A stretch of 64,000 nucleotides of DNA from Rhizobiaceae bacterium. Lineage in GTDB: Bacteria; Pseudomonadota; Alphaproteobacteria; Rhizobiales; Rhizobiaceae. A program made the position numbers and the translations under genes. Positions 54,484 to 62,514 of the stretch are shown here, piece after piece. How positions within the stretch are numbered: position 1 is the first letter of the stretch; every line of letters begins with the position of its first letter. The notes under the pieces were generated by a model. It ran no database searches, was not told the DNA's origin, and saw only the letters and a list, made by a program, of their open reading frames with translations. The stretch is from positions 62,001-126,000 of the forward strand of contig JARGOX010000010.1 in NCBI GenBank assembly GCA_029233925.1. Direction: 5' to 3'.

Positions 54484-55161
54484 TTTTTTCTCCGTTTGAA
54501 ATTTCAACAAATACTCAATGGAATGGTCATCGTGCCAACGGATTCTTCAGATTCATACAATTTGAGATTATTCTCAATATTGACATATCTGATAAGTCTG
54601 CTGCAGCTGTACCTGACTCCCTTGATCATATCTTCTCCACAGGTCGACGTCTCTATATACGACTATGACGCATGTCTCTATCGCTAAAGTGTTTTAAAAT
54701 GTGGTCAATACAAGCGTGAAGCAGATAAATAATGATTTAAGATCATATGTTTATTAAAAAACGAGCTGTTGCAAAAATTCTCAAATGATCGCCGTCCGGT
54801 CGGTGCAACAAAGGCAGGATAGCCCATCTCAGGCTGCTTGCTCACACTCCGGTTTCAATTGCAATTCCTGCTATTCGGATACTTTAAAGAATCGAGAATG
54901 AACATATATTGTCGCAGAAAGCCTCGATGTAAAAGTTTGTCCCAAAAATGGGATTATTCTTGACACTTGGAATTTTTGTATCATAGTCAGGCTAAGTCGG
55001 GACACTGCAAGTCCTGAAAATTGACCAGATGTTAAAGCGGATCGGCAACTTGATCACTGAAGACCAATAACCATTGGCGCCGCCACTGTTTGGTGGGCAT
55101 ATCGGTTAAATCCGTATTGACCGCTTGAAACCGACCCTATGCTTCATCGAAGGGGCTGAAC
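54484..55161. promoter_or_regulatory. Divergent control region of the nucleoside-transport operon
   Basis: About 680 AT-rich bases. The inverted repeat TTGAGA (54562-54567) / TCTCAA (54572-54577) with a 4-bp spacer lies 80-95 bases upstream of the XRE start, a candidate self-operator. TTGACA at 54960-54965 with CATAGT at 54982-54987 (16-base spacer) is a plausible promoter pointing to the ABC operon, leaving a leader of about 170 bases. No gene detected. Confidence 0.4.
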
Positions 55162-55908
55162 TTGATAAAAATTAAGGGCGTCACAAAAACGTTTGGGGTC
55201 GGTGCAGACAGGGTCAACGCTTTGACGCCAGTGGATATGCATATTGAAAAAGGCGAATTCATAGCAATCGTTGGCCCATCGGGGTGTGGTAAGTCTACGT
55301 TACTTCGTTTGATTGCAGGACTTGAAGATGTAACGGATGGTTCGATTGATCTGGGCTCAAAAGACAAGAAGAGGCCTGTCGGTTTCGTCTTTCAAGATGC
55401 CGTGCTTTTGCCCTGGAAAACGGTTGCAGAGAACATACGATTTCCACTGGATACTTCAGCCGTGCCCAGATCCGTCAGCGACGCAAAGGTCGCTGAGCTT
55501 ATCGCATTAATTGGCCTGACAGGTTTTGAGCGAGCATTGCCCAAACAGCTCTCTGGCGGCATGCGTCAACGCGCTGCGATTGCGCGCGCATTGGCAGATG
55601 ACCCGCCAATTCTATTGATGGATGAGCCGTTCTCGGCAGTCGATTTGTTGACTCGAGAAACGCTCAACGATGAACTTTTGAAAATTTGGGAGCAAACAGG
55701 CAAAACCATAGTGTTGGTTACCCATTCAGTTGAAGAAGCTGCCTATCTGGGTACGCGTGTGATGGTAATGAGTGCCAGGCCTGGAAGGCTGCGTAAAACA
55801 TTCAAGGCGGATATTCCCCAGCCGAGGAGTGAGGAGACCAAACGCGATCCAAGGTATCTTGACCTCGTCAGTGAGCTCAGAACGATGATGCGGGAGCCAG
55901 TGCTTTGA
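55162..55908 (+). CDS. ABC transporter ATP-binding protein, NitT/TauT type
   Basis: 248 residues. Walker A GPSGCGKST at 38-46, Q-loop GFVFQDAVLLPWKTVAENI, signature LSGGMRQR at about 131-138, Walker B ILLMDEPFSAVD, VTHSVEEAAYL with switch histidine. LPWKTV and the LSGGMRQR form mark the SsuB/TauB/ThiZ group. Starts with TTG 55162 behind GAAGGGG. First of six tightly packed genes, two of which are enzymes of nucleoside phosphorolysis. Confidence 0.88.
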   Translation: MIKIKGVTKTFGVGADRVNALTPVDMHIEKGEFIAIVGPSGCGKSTLLRLIAGLEDVTDGSIDLGSKDKKRPVGFVFQDAVLLPWKTVAENIRFPLDTSAVPRSVSDAKVAELIALIGLTGFERALPKQLSGGMRQRAAIARALADDPPILLMDEPFSAVDLLTRETLNDELLKIWEQTGKTIVLVTHSVEEAAYLGTRVMVMSARPGRLRKTFKADIPQPRSEETKRDPRYLDLVSELRTMMREPVL

Positions 55909-56672
55909 TCTCGAAGCTGAGAGCCTTTGGCGAATATGGGGTGGCCCTATCGCTACTCTTGTTTGCATGGTGGTACGCTACGGGGCCCATGGAGCTCCCA
56001 CACTATCTTTTGCCGACGCCACAGTCGGTCGGTGCAACGCTTTGGAAGATGCTTGTCGCGGGCGAACTGATCCATCACCAGCTGTTCACAATCAAAAATA
56101 TTCTACTTGGATTGTTAATCGGTACGCTGTGCGGTGTCCTGTTGGCCTACTTTTTCTTCAAGCTTCCAAGGCTGGGGCATGCTTTGGAGGGGCCGCTTGT
56201 AATCATGCAAACCGCACCGAAGATTGCGCTCGCTCCTTTGGTTATTATTTGGTTCGGCTTGGGTCTCACGGCCAAAATCGTACTTATTTTCAGCCTTGTG
56301 TTTTTCCCCGTATTCGCGGGCAGTTTAGCTGGTTTTCGTGGCATTGATAGCAGAATGCACGATTTGGCGCGGCTGCTGAAACTGCGCCCTTGGCAAAGGT
56401 TTTATCATATTGACCTGCCGGCGGCTCTGCCCGGTATTTTTGTTGGCATCAAAATTGGTGCGGTACAAGCGCTTGTCGGGGCAATTTTGGCTGAGTGGAT
56501 GTCAGGCAATCAAGGTCTCGGTTATCTGATGACTTTTGCATCAGCGACCTACAAAACATCCATTCTATTTGGCGCTGTTTTATTGACATCGTTGCTGGGC
56601 ATTTTGATGCACGCGCTTCTCAATACGATTGAGTCGACACTTTTGGCGTGGAGCATTGAAGATGACCGATAA
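55905..56672 (+). CDS. ABC transporter permease, NitT/TauT type (first)
   Basis: 255 residues, six transmembrane segments. FYHIDLPAALPGIFVGIKIGAVQALVGAILAEWMSGNQGLGYLM is the SsuC-type EAA region. Starts with TTG 55905 overlapping the ATPase stop (TTGA). Two different permeases in the operon (this and 58479) imply a heterodimer, while most NitT importers use one permease twice. Confidence 0.85.
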   Translation: MISKLRAFGEYGVALSLLLFAWWYATGPMELPHYLLPTPQSVGATLWKMLVAGELIHHQLFTIKNILLGLLIGTLCGVLLAYFFFKLPRLGHALEGPLVIMQTAPKIALAPLVIIWFGLGLTAKIVLIFSLVFFPVFAGSLAGFRGIDSRMHDLARLLKLRPWQRFYHIDLPAALPGIFVGIKIGAVQALVGAILAEWMSGNQGLGYLMTFASATYKTSILFGAVLLTSLLGILMHALLNTIESTLLAWSIEDDR

Positions 56673-57471
56673 ACACCGCCCGACAGCTCTGATGCCATTT
56701 TACAATGGAAGGCCACCACATCTGCCTTGCGGTCCCGGTGACTTGGCAAGGGACGTTCTTATCCCAGGCGATCCGGATAGGGTCAGCTTATTGGCCGACA
56801 TGCTGGACAATGTCGTAAGCTTTGGGCGCAAGCGCGAGTTTGCGGTGATAACGGGGACTTACAACGGGCATCATTTATCGATTTGCTCAAGCGGAATTGG
56901 TGGGCCTTCTACCGAAATAGCTTTGGTCGAATTGAGTATGCTCGGGGTGAAGCGCGTTATTCGCATTGGTGGCATGTCGGCGCTTGTTCCACAAATACAG
57001 ACTGGTTCCTTTCTGATCGTTGAGAATGCAATTGGACTGACAGGTGTCAGTGATTTGTATGGTGGGAAGGGTTCGCGATCCTACGCGGATGCCGGTTTGA
57101 CCAAGGCGCTTGTACAATCTGCGCGCAACCAGGGCCTGCCAGCGCGGGCAGGCACTGTAGCGACGACAGATAGCTACTATCTGGGCCAGGATCGGCCCAT
57201 TTCCCTGAATGAAAACGTTCCTGATACCGAGATCAGATACCTCGACCAATTTCGCGATGAAGGCGCTGTCGGCGTCGATATGGAAAGCCATGTCATTTTG
57301 TCCGTGAGCAAAAGACTGGGCCTGAAGGCAGCTTGCCTGCTCGGTGTGCACGGCAATCGGGCAACCAATGATTGGTTGGTTGATTACGAGAACACCCAGC
57401 GCAACCTGCTGTCCGTCGCCGGATCGGCGCTCAAATTTACCCCCAAAACTGAACTGTCACAACAGGAGTGA
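56662..57471 (+). CDS. Nucleoside phosphorylase (uridine phosphorylase-like, PNP/UDP family)
   Basis: 269 residues. Family elements: phosphate-binding VLIPGDPDRVSLLADML near the N-terminus, TGTYNGHHLSICSSGIGGPSTEIALVEL, RIGGMSALVPQIQTG, and VGVDMESHVILSVSKRLGLKAACLLG with the ribose-binding ME pair. Uses phosphate to split a nucleoside into base and (deoxy)ribose 1-phosphate. ATG 56662 lies within the permease's last codons (11-base overlap). Its product is the substrate of the phosphopentomutase at the operon's end. Confidence 0.85.
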   Translation: MTDKHRPTALMPFYNGRPPHLPCGPGDLARDVLIPGDPDRVSLLADMLDNVVSFGRKREFAVITGTYNGHHLSICSSGIGGPSTEIALVELSMLGVKRVIRIGGMSALVPQIQTGSFLIVENAIGLTGVSDLYGGKGSRSYADAGLTKALVQSARNQGLPARAGTVATTDSYYLGQDRPISLNENVPDTEIRYLDQFRDEGAVGVDMESHVILSVSKRLGLKAACLLGVHGNRATNDWLVDYENTQRNLLSVAGSALKFTPKTELSQQE

Positions 57472-57476
57472 AAGAC

Positions 57477-58475
57477 ATGTATGCCAAATTGAAATCTATG
57501 GTAGCCACACTATCTGTGGTCGCCATGTCGCTGGCAGGATCCCAAGCATTTGCCGCTGACAAAATCATCTTTCAAATCGATGGAGGAGCTGTTCCATTCT
57601 ATTCGCCCCTTTATGCGGGTGTCGAAAATGGGTTTTTTGAAGAACAGGACATTGATATTGAGTTCATCTACGCAGGTGCCTCCGATATTCTGACCAACAT
57701 AGCCGCCGGCAATGTACAATTTGGTTTTCCCAATGGTGACGCTGTGATCGCTGCTGTTGCAAATGGATTGCCTGTCAAAGTGGTCCACACCACCTATCAG
57801 CGTGGTATCGGCGCTTTGCTCGCCAAGACAGAAAGCGGTATCGAAACCTATGCGGATCTGAAAGGCAAAACCGTTGCGGTCACGTCGTTCGGAAGCCCGA
57901 ACTATCTCCAGTTGCAAGTTGGCTTGAAAAAAGCAGGGCTTTCACTCGACGATGTAAACGTCGAAATTGTTGCCGGTGGCGCAATTGTTCAGGCTCTGCA
58001 AAGTGACACTGTTGACGCGATCATTTTTTCTGAACTGAGAAAATATGCGCTCGAAGCAAATGGTTTCAATGTGAACATGATTTTGTCAAACGACTTCCTG
58101 CCATCATTTGGCAATGTCGTTGTGACAAGCAGTGACCTCCTTGCCAGCAACCCTGATCTTGTCAAGCGGGTCGCGAATGCCGTGACCAAATCATATGAAT
58201 GGGTTATCGATGGAAATGTCGACAAGGCACTCCAAATTTCGTTCGACAAATACACGCCTACCTGGGCCGATCAAAAGGATGTTCTTTCGACAGCTTTCAA
58301 CGAAACATTCGTCAAGTCCGTTTGGCAAAGCGCTTTGACCAAAGAAAAGGGCCTTGGCTCGGCTGATCTTGATGCATGGCAGCAGAATATTGATATTCTT
58401 GCAGAATATAACGTACTGGAAAATGCACCAAAAGCAGCGGATTTTGTTGTCGATCCTTCAATGATCGGCAAGTAA
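57477..58475 (+). CDS. NMT1/THI5-like ABC substrate-binding protein
   Basis: 332 residues with signal peptide (LKSMVATLSVVAMSLAGSQAFAAD). Mature portion KIIFQIDGGAVPFYSPLYAGVENGFFEEQDIDIEFIYAG is typical of NMT1/THI5/SsuA binding proteins, which bring pyrimidine precursors, riboflavin, sulfonates or formyl-pyrimidines. IAAGNVQFGFPNGDAVIAAVANGLPVKVVHT follows. In this operon a nucleoside ligand is inferred. Start ATG 57477 has AGGAG eight bases before; GTG 57468 is an alternative. Confidence 0.85.
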   Translation: MYAKLKSMVATLSVVAMSLAGSQAFAADKIIFQIDGGAVPFYSPLYAGVENGFFEEQDIDIEFIYAGASDILTNIAAGNVQFGFPNGDAVIAAVANGLPVKVVHTTYQRGIGALLAKTESGIETYADLKGKTVAVTSFGSPNYLQLQVGLKKAGLSLDDVNVEIVAGGAIVQALQSDTVDAIIFSELRKYALEANGFNVNMILSNDFLPSFGNVVVTSSDLLASNPDLVKRVANAVTKSYEWVIDGNVDKALQISFDKYTPTWADQKDVLSTAFNETFVKSVWQSALTKEKGLGSADLDAWQQNIDILAEYNVLENAPKAADFVVDPSMIGK

Positions 58476-58478
58476 GTC

Positions 58479-59216
58479 ATGCTTCTACGAGGTCTCCTGG
58501 GTCTTGTTGGTTTTGTCGCGCTCTGGAGCGCGGCAATTCCTCTTTTTGGTGTCCCCGATCACGTTCTTCCAAGCCCTCTGGAAGTGGTGGAGCGGCTTGG
58601 GTTTTTATACGATCATGGCAATCTATTGATGCACATTGAAGTGACGCTAATCGAGATATTCTGGGGTTTCACGATCGGTCTCGTGTTGGGCGTTTTATTT
58701 GCCGTGATATTTGCCAGAGTTCCATTTTTGGAAAGAATTTCGACGCCGTTGATATTGCTGCTACAAACCGCACCCAAGATTGCAATTGCACCTTTGCTGT
58801 TGCTTTGGCTGGGATTGGGCGCAGCCCCAAAAGTTGTTCTCGTTGCGATAGTTACATTCTTCCCGGTTATGACAGCGATGCTGACCGGCATCAAATATGT
58901 CAACAAATCCTATATTGATCTGGCCGATGTTTTGAAACTCAACAGCTGGCAGCGTTTTTTGTACATTGAATTTCCTTCCGCAATTCCAACTCTTTTTGCC
59001 GGCGCAACGGTTGCAACAACCCTGGCGATGACCGCTGCGGTGATTGGCGAATTAATGGGGGCCAACAAGGGAATTGGCTTTCTGCTTGCCACAGGGCAGG
59101 AGGATGCCGACACAGCCACCGTGATCGCCATGGTCATCTTGTTGTCCGCAATCGGTTGGGCGTTTTACGCCCTTCTGGATTATCTGCGCGTTCGTATGGA
59201 AGATCGGTATTCATGA
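58479..59216 (+). CDS. ABC transporter permease, NitT/TauT type (second)
   Basis: 245 residues, six transmembrane segments, SsuC-like with LLLQTAPKIAIAPLLLLWLGLGAAPKVVLVAIVTFFPVM and LNSWQRFLYIEFPSAIPTLFAGATVATTLAMTAAVIGELMGANKGIGFLL. It is clearly paralogous to the first permease in its MQTAPKIALAPLVIIWFGLG segment. Coupled to deoB-like by ATGA. Confidence 0.85.
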   Translation: MLLRGLLGLVGFVALWSAAIPLFGVPDHVLPSPLEVVERLGFLYDHGNLLMHIEVTLIEIFWGFTIGLVLGVLFAVIFARVPFLERISTPLILLLQTAPKIAIAPLLLLWLGLGAAPKVVLVAIVTFFPVMTAMLTGIKYVNKSYIDLADVLKLNSWQRFLYIEFPSAIPTLFAGATVATTLAMTAAVIGELMGANKGIGFLLATGQEDADTATVIAMVILLSAIGWAFYALLDYLRVRMEDRYS

Positions 59217-60481
59217 CTGATCGCTTGAGTGATTGCGGCGATGATGCCCGTGAATTGCAACGCACAACAGGAACAAGCAGCCGACGGGTTTTTCTATGTG
59301 TTCTGGATTCTGTCGGTTGTGGAGGCGCTGCTGACGCTGACAAATTTGGTGATGGCGGCGCGAACACCTTGCTGCATATCGCTGAGGCATGTGCCAACGG
59401 TCTTTGTGAGGAGGGACGCACCGGCAAGCTTCATCTGCCAAACCTGTGCAGTCTTGGATTGGGTGCTGCAATTGAAAAATCTTGCGGAGTGGCAGCACCT
59501 GGCCTTCCATTGCCAAAAATCGGGGCGCAATGGAGTGTCCTTGAGGAGCGCTCAAATGGGAAGGATACACAAACGGGCCATTGGGAACTGGCTGGCAAGG
59601 TTTTATCGCAAAACTGGCACTATTTTCCGGATACGGAACCGGCGTTCCCCAATGACCTCATGGAGCGTTTTTTTGCCCTTTCCGGTATAGATGGATCACT
59701 CGGCAACGTTCATGGATCCGGCACCGAGATGATCACACGATACGCTGAAGAACATGTGCTTACAGGACAGCCAATTATCTACACGTCGGCGGATAGTGTC
59801 CTTCAAATTGCAGCTCACGAAACAGAATTCGGCCTCCAGCGTCTCTACGAAACATGCCTGTGTGCGGCGGAAGTGTTTCACCCCTTGCGCGTGGGTCGCA
59901 TTATAGCGCGCCCATTCGCGGGCAATGCTGGAACAGGATTCACAAGAACGAACAATCGCAGAGACTTTGCAATTCCACCACCAGATGGGACGATCTGTGA
60001 CCGCGTTGTAAAATCAGGTGCCAGGGTCCATGCAATTGGGAAGATCGGTGATATCTTTGCCCACCAGGGTATCAGTGAGGTTATAAAAGGCGAAAATGAT
60101 ATGGTTTTGTTTGATCGATTGATTGAACAAATCGAGAGCGCTGGCGATGGCGACCTGGTTTTTGCAAATTTTGTCGAGTTTGACAGCCTGTATGGCCACA
60201 GGCGTGATCCAAATGGATACGCACGGGCATTGGAAGTGTTTGATGGGCGCCTCCGCGATGCCATCAAGTTACTGCGTGAAGGCGATCTGCTCATGCTGAC
60301 GGCGGATCATGGCAATGACCCTACGTGGGGTGGTTTTGATCACACGCGTGAACGTGTTCCACTCCTTTTGGCAAGTTCACCCACATATCCTCCATTTGAT
60401 TTTCCACACTTGTCTGAAATTCGACCATTTGACACTGTGTCCAAACTCGTTGTGCATCATCTGAACCTGCTGGATCGATAG
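59213..60481 (+). CDS. deoB: Phosphopentomutase
   Basis: 422 residues in the alkaline-phosphatase superfamily. CVLDSVGCGGAADADKFGDGGANTLLHIA provides metal ligands, SNGKDTQTGHWE contains the probable activated threonine T119, VHGSGTEMITRYAEEH and VFANFVEFDSLYGHRRDPNGY belong to the cap and active site, and TADHGNDPTWGGFDHTRERVP closes the metal site. Converts ribose or deoxyribose 1-phosphate to the 5-phosphate, which follows the phosphorylase step directly. About 20-25 extra residues at the N-terminus precede the conserved core. Confidence 0.92.
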   Translation: MTDRLSDCGDDARELQRTTGTSSRRVFLCVLDSVGCGGAADADKFGDGGANTLLHIAEACANGLCEEGRTGKLHLPNLCSLGLGAAIEKSCGVAAPGLPLPKIGAQWSVLEERSNGKDTQTGHWELAGKVLSQNWHYFPDTEPAFPNDLMERFFALSGIDGSLGNVHGSGTEMITRYAEEHVLTGQPIIYTSADSVLQIAAHETEFGLQRLYETCLCAAEVFHPLRVGRIIARPFAGNAGTGFTRTNNRRDFAIPPPDGTICDRVVKSGARVHAIGKIGDIFAHQGISEVIKGENDMVLFDRLIEQIESAGDGDLVFANFVEFDSLYGHRRDPNGYARALEVFDGRLRDAIKLLREGDLLMLTADHGNDPTWGGFDHTRERVPLLLASSPTYPPFDFPHLSEIRPFDTVSKLVVHHLNLLDR

Positions 60482-60955
60482 TTCCCTTTTTTTCGATATC
60501 TTTTGTCAATTCTGGATTGCACTGTCTGTGAACTGTGTTGTCCTGAGAATTTGGTCACGTAGAGAATCTTTCACAGGCGCTGCACGGTAAGCGCTAGGCC
60601 GGTCCCACATGCCAATCGCTATGTTGATTTGCGAGAACGTCTTTTCCGGAAATTTGGAAGGGAGTTTCTCCATGGGAGCCTCCACAGAGCTATACGGTGA
60701 TATTGATGTTGTTCTGCCCGCAAGAGGGCAATGTCGCTGGCCTGATCGTAAGCGCAAAAGATCTTTGAAACGACCTTGATGAGCGGAATTCAATGCGAGC
60801 TTGCTACGTCGGATTCGTATTCAGTGGCGGCAAGAACCAAACATATGGGGGCGAGGGGGAGAGCCAGGTCACGCCCAAAAGCCGAGGCTATGGTTTTCAA
60901 AGTAACCAGTGATTGATAGTCTTTGAACCAAATGATTTTTGTGAGTGAAGCAAAT
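60482..60955. other. Spacer between the nucleoside operon and the tRNA-Gln fragment
   Basis: About 470 bases. A minus-strand frame at 60506-60793 (FSQINIAIGMWDRPSAYRAAPVKDSL) has no recognised family and a doubtful start. No terminator hairpin could be identified after deoB beyond a short T-run at 60486-60493. Confidence 0.3.
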
Positions 60956-61002
60956 TGGCTGGGGAACCTGGATTCGAACCAGGACTAACGGAGTCAGAGT
61001 CC
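60956..61002 (-). other. 3' half of tRNA-Gln(CUG): attachment-site remnant of an integrated element
   Basis: On the minus strand, bases 61002-60956 give the 3' half of tRNA-Gln: the anticodon loop CTCTGAC (anticodon CUG), the 3' strand of the anticodon stem TCCGT, the variable loop, a complete T arm (CCTGG/TTCGAAT/CCAGG) and the acceptor 3' strand TTCCCCAGCCA with encoded CCA. To the right of 61002 similarity stops abruptly, so the 5' half is missing. This is the usual mark left when an element recombines into the 3' end of a tRNA gene: the displaced 3' piece stays at one border, while the intact tRNA is rebuilt at the other. Orientation places the element to the right, beyond 64000 in part. 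Confidence 0.75.
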
Positions 61003-61031
61003 CGACTACCCACTTGTTATAGAACTGCTTT

Positions 61032-61049
61032 TTCTCCGAAATCGGAGAA
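61032..61049. promoter_or_regulatory. 18-bp palindrome just inside the element
   Basis: TTCTCCGA (61032-61039) and TCGGAGAA (61042-61049) are perfect arms around AA. The right half includes the CGGAGA ribosome binding site of the first ORF, so a bound protein or folded RNA would block its expression. Likely operator or translational hairpin of the element's early region. Confidence 0.5.
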
Positions 61050-61057
61050 TGCCCCTT

Positions 61058-61240
61058 ATGCAAAATCAAAGGGTTACAACAAAAGTTCCAACTGATAATC
61101 GGCTTTCCGAAGCGGCTCGCTGGTACGCAGAAAACTGCCAAAATAGTACGCGGGCATTCGTTCCACTACTTCGACGGAAATTCGGTCTGACAGCTTTACA
61201 GGCTATCCAAGCTGCCCAGATGGCACGCGAGTTGCGCTGA
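61058..61240 (+). CDS. Small phage-element ORF, probable helix-turn-helix protein
   Basis: 60 residues: MQNQRVTTKVPTDNRLSEAARWYAENCQ at the start, then FVPLLRRKFGLTALQAIQAAQMARELR, which resembles a short recognition-helix protein. ATG 61058 has CGGAGA nine bases upstream. Its TGA overlaps the next gene's ATG (TGATG), so both are co-translated. No family named. Confidence 0.5.
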   Translation: MQNQRVTTKVPTDNRLSEAARWYAENCQNSTRAFVPLLRRKFGLTALQAIQAAQMARELR

Positions 61241-62046
61241 TGGCCCGGCTTCAAGAAAATGATATTTTGTTCGCCTACAAGGCACTCAATATCATGCCTG
61301 GTCTGTCAAGTAATACGCGCCGTGTTGGGGGGTTGTTGATCGACCATTTCAATCGCAAAACAGGCCAATGTGACCCCAGTATTGGCCGTCTAGCGCGGAT
61401 TCTTGATATAAACCGGGCAACCGTCATACGCGCCACTGCTGAGCTGTGCAGCGACGATTGCGGACTGTTTGAGAAAGTGAGTCATGGCGGGCTGTCACAT
61501 CGTGCGAGCTATTTGCCGAATTGGGCAAAGTTTCGTGAATTTGTCGCTGATTTGGGAGCCAGAATGAAGACCGGCGAGGGTCCGGCAAAAGTCGCAAAAC
61601 TGCGACGTTCAGAGTCGCAAAACTGCGACGTTAAAGGTCGCAATACTGCGACCCAAACCAATCTAATAAACCAATCTAATAAACCAATCTGCACTTTGAG
61701 CACTGAGTCTCAGTATGCAAAACCGCGAGTTCTGAGACCCGCTGAGCCTATGAATGGGCTTTTGAAAGGGAACAAGCCGCCAGGTGCTCGTACCCTTCTC
61801 CTGCCCATCAATGGAGGCAAGTCTGTATCGAAGGGGAAAGCGGCATGGTGCTCAGCGGAACGACGCTTGGACCAGGATATCCGAGCATTTGGCGAGGCCA
61901 AGTACGCTGATTGCATCGAGCGCATGACACCCGCACTGATGCAATCAGCTACACAGGCTGAGATGGAACGGCGGGGATCTGGCGGCTTGTTTGTCCTGGA
62001 AGTGTTGAATTATCCAACAGGTGGGCGGCGTCATGGCAGCGATTGA
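61240..62046 (+). CDS. Replication-initiator-like wHTH protein with an internal origin-like repeat region
   Basis: 268 residues. The N-terminal third is a winged helix: NTRRVGGLLIDHFNRKTGQCDPSIGRLARILDINRATVIRATAEL. The middle (about 115-150) is low-complexity and coincides with DNA repeats (61591-61690). The C-terminal third (KAAWCSAERRLDQDIRAFGEAKYADCIERM) is helical. The build, an initiator with iterons inside its own gene, resembles lambda O-type phage replication proteins, although sequence identity to them is not evident. No polymerase or helicase motifs. Function as initiator is inferred. Confidence 0.6.
   Translation: MARLQENDILFAYKALNIMPGLSSNTRRVGGLLIDHFNRKTGQCDPSIGRLARILDINRATVIRATAELCSDDCGLFEKVSHGGLSHRASYLPNWAKFREFVADLGARMKTGEGPAKVAKLRRSESQNCDVKGRNTATQTNLINQSNKPICTLSTESQYAKPRVLRPAEPMNGLLKGNKPPGARTLLLPINGGKSVSKGKAAWCSAERRLDQDIRAFGEAKYADCIERMTPALMQSATQAEMERRGSGGLFVLEVLNYPTGGRRHGSD
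61591..61652. repeat. Three palindromic 23-bp iterons inside the initiator-like gene
   Basis: GTCGCAAAACTGCGAC occurs at 61591-61606 and 61614-61629, and GTCGCAATACTGCGAC at 61637-61652. The spacing is exactly 23 bases each time. Each unit is itself a perfect dyad (GTCGCA/TGCGAC, four-base centre). Since 23 is not a multiple of three the protein sequence is not repeated in register, so selection is on DNA. Candidate initiator-binding iterons. Confidence 0.8.
61655..61690. repeat. 13-bp AT-rich direct repeats next to the iterons
   Basis: AAACCAATCTAAT at 61655-61667 and 61668-61680, and the first ten bases again at 61681-61690. Period 13, not in codon register. Directly adjacent to the three iterons, they look like the easily melted element of a replication origin. 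Confidence 0.75.
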
Positions 62047-62308
62047 AAAGGAAAATGAACCTATGCTTTTCGACTTTGTGCAGCTTGAATGCACCGCCTG
62101 CGGGGGAACGTTTAGCGTCCCAAAGCGGCCAGGCGGTCGTTCTGCCTATTGTTCAGCAGGCTGCCGATCCATTGGTGTGGCCAATGCCAATCGTCGCTAT
62201 CGGAAAAATGTAAAGCGGCGATTGGATCAAGGTCAGGCAAGCGATCGAGCGTTTGCTGATGCCTTGATGGCAGCAGTGATGGTCAAGAATGAGAGGGGGG
62301 GCGGGTAA
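62033..62308 (+). CDS. Small zinc-ribbon-like protein of the element
   Basis: 91 residues. CTACGG near the N-terminus and YCSAGCRSIG form a CxxC/CxxxC zinc-binding pair, followed by a basic segment NANRRYRKNVKRRLDQGQA. Typical of small phage DNA-binding proteins of unknown role. Overlaps the previous gene by 14 bases. ATG 62021 is also in frame. Confidence 0.55.
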   Translation: MAAIEKENEPMLFDFVQLECTACGGTFSVPKRPGGRSAYCSAGCRSIGVANANRRYRKNVKRRLDQGQASDRAFADALMAAVMVKNERGGG

Positions 62309-62514
62309 AAGTCTGGAAACTTTCCCGGCGCAGACCGGCGTCATCCACAGTGAGAGATTTTTTTCCTGACTAAGTCGTTTTTTTTAAGAAACAGAGACGG
62401 TCGATAACGGAAATAATATAAGCCATTGAAAATAAACGAAAAAAAATAGCAGAAAGCAAGTGATCGGAAAAATTAGTGAATTTTTCCACCAAAGCCAAAA
62501 TGGAGAAAACACCG
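62309..62514. other. AT-rich intergenic segment in the element
   Basis: About 200 bases with runs of T and A (for example near 62360-62390 and 62440-62450) and no hairpin of note. Probably promoter for the next ORF. No gene. Confidence 0.3.

Noticed and set aside
60506-60793. Minus-strand ORF of 95 codons after deoB
   Set aside because: No recognisable family, weak start and no coupling to neighbours, so it is recorded only as part of the spacer.
60956-61030. Complete tRNA gene
   Set aside because: Only the 3' half from the anticodon loop is present; the 5' half does not match after about 61002.
61591-61690. CRISPR array
   Set aside because: Repeat units are 16-23 bp with 7-bp gaps and lie inside a coding gene; there are no spacers and no cas genes.
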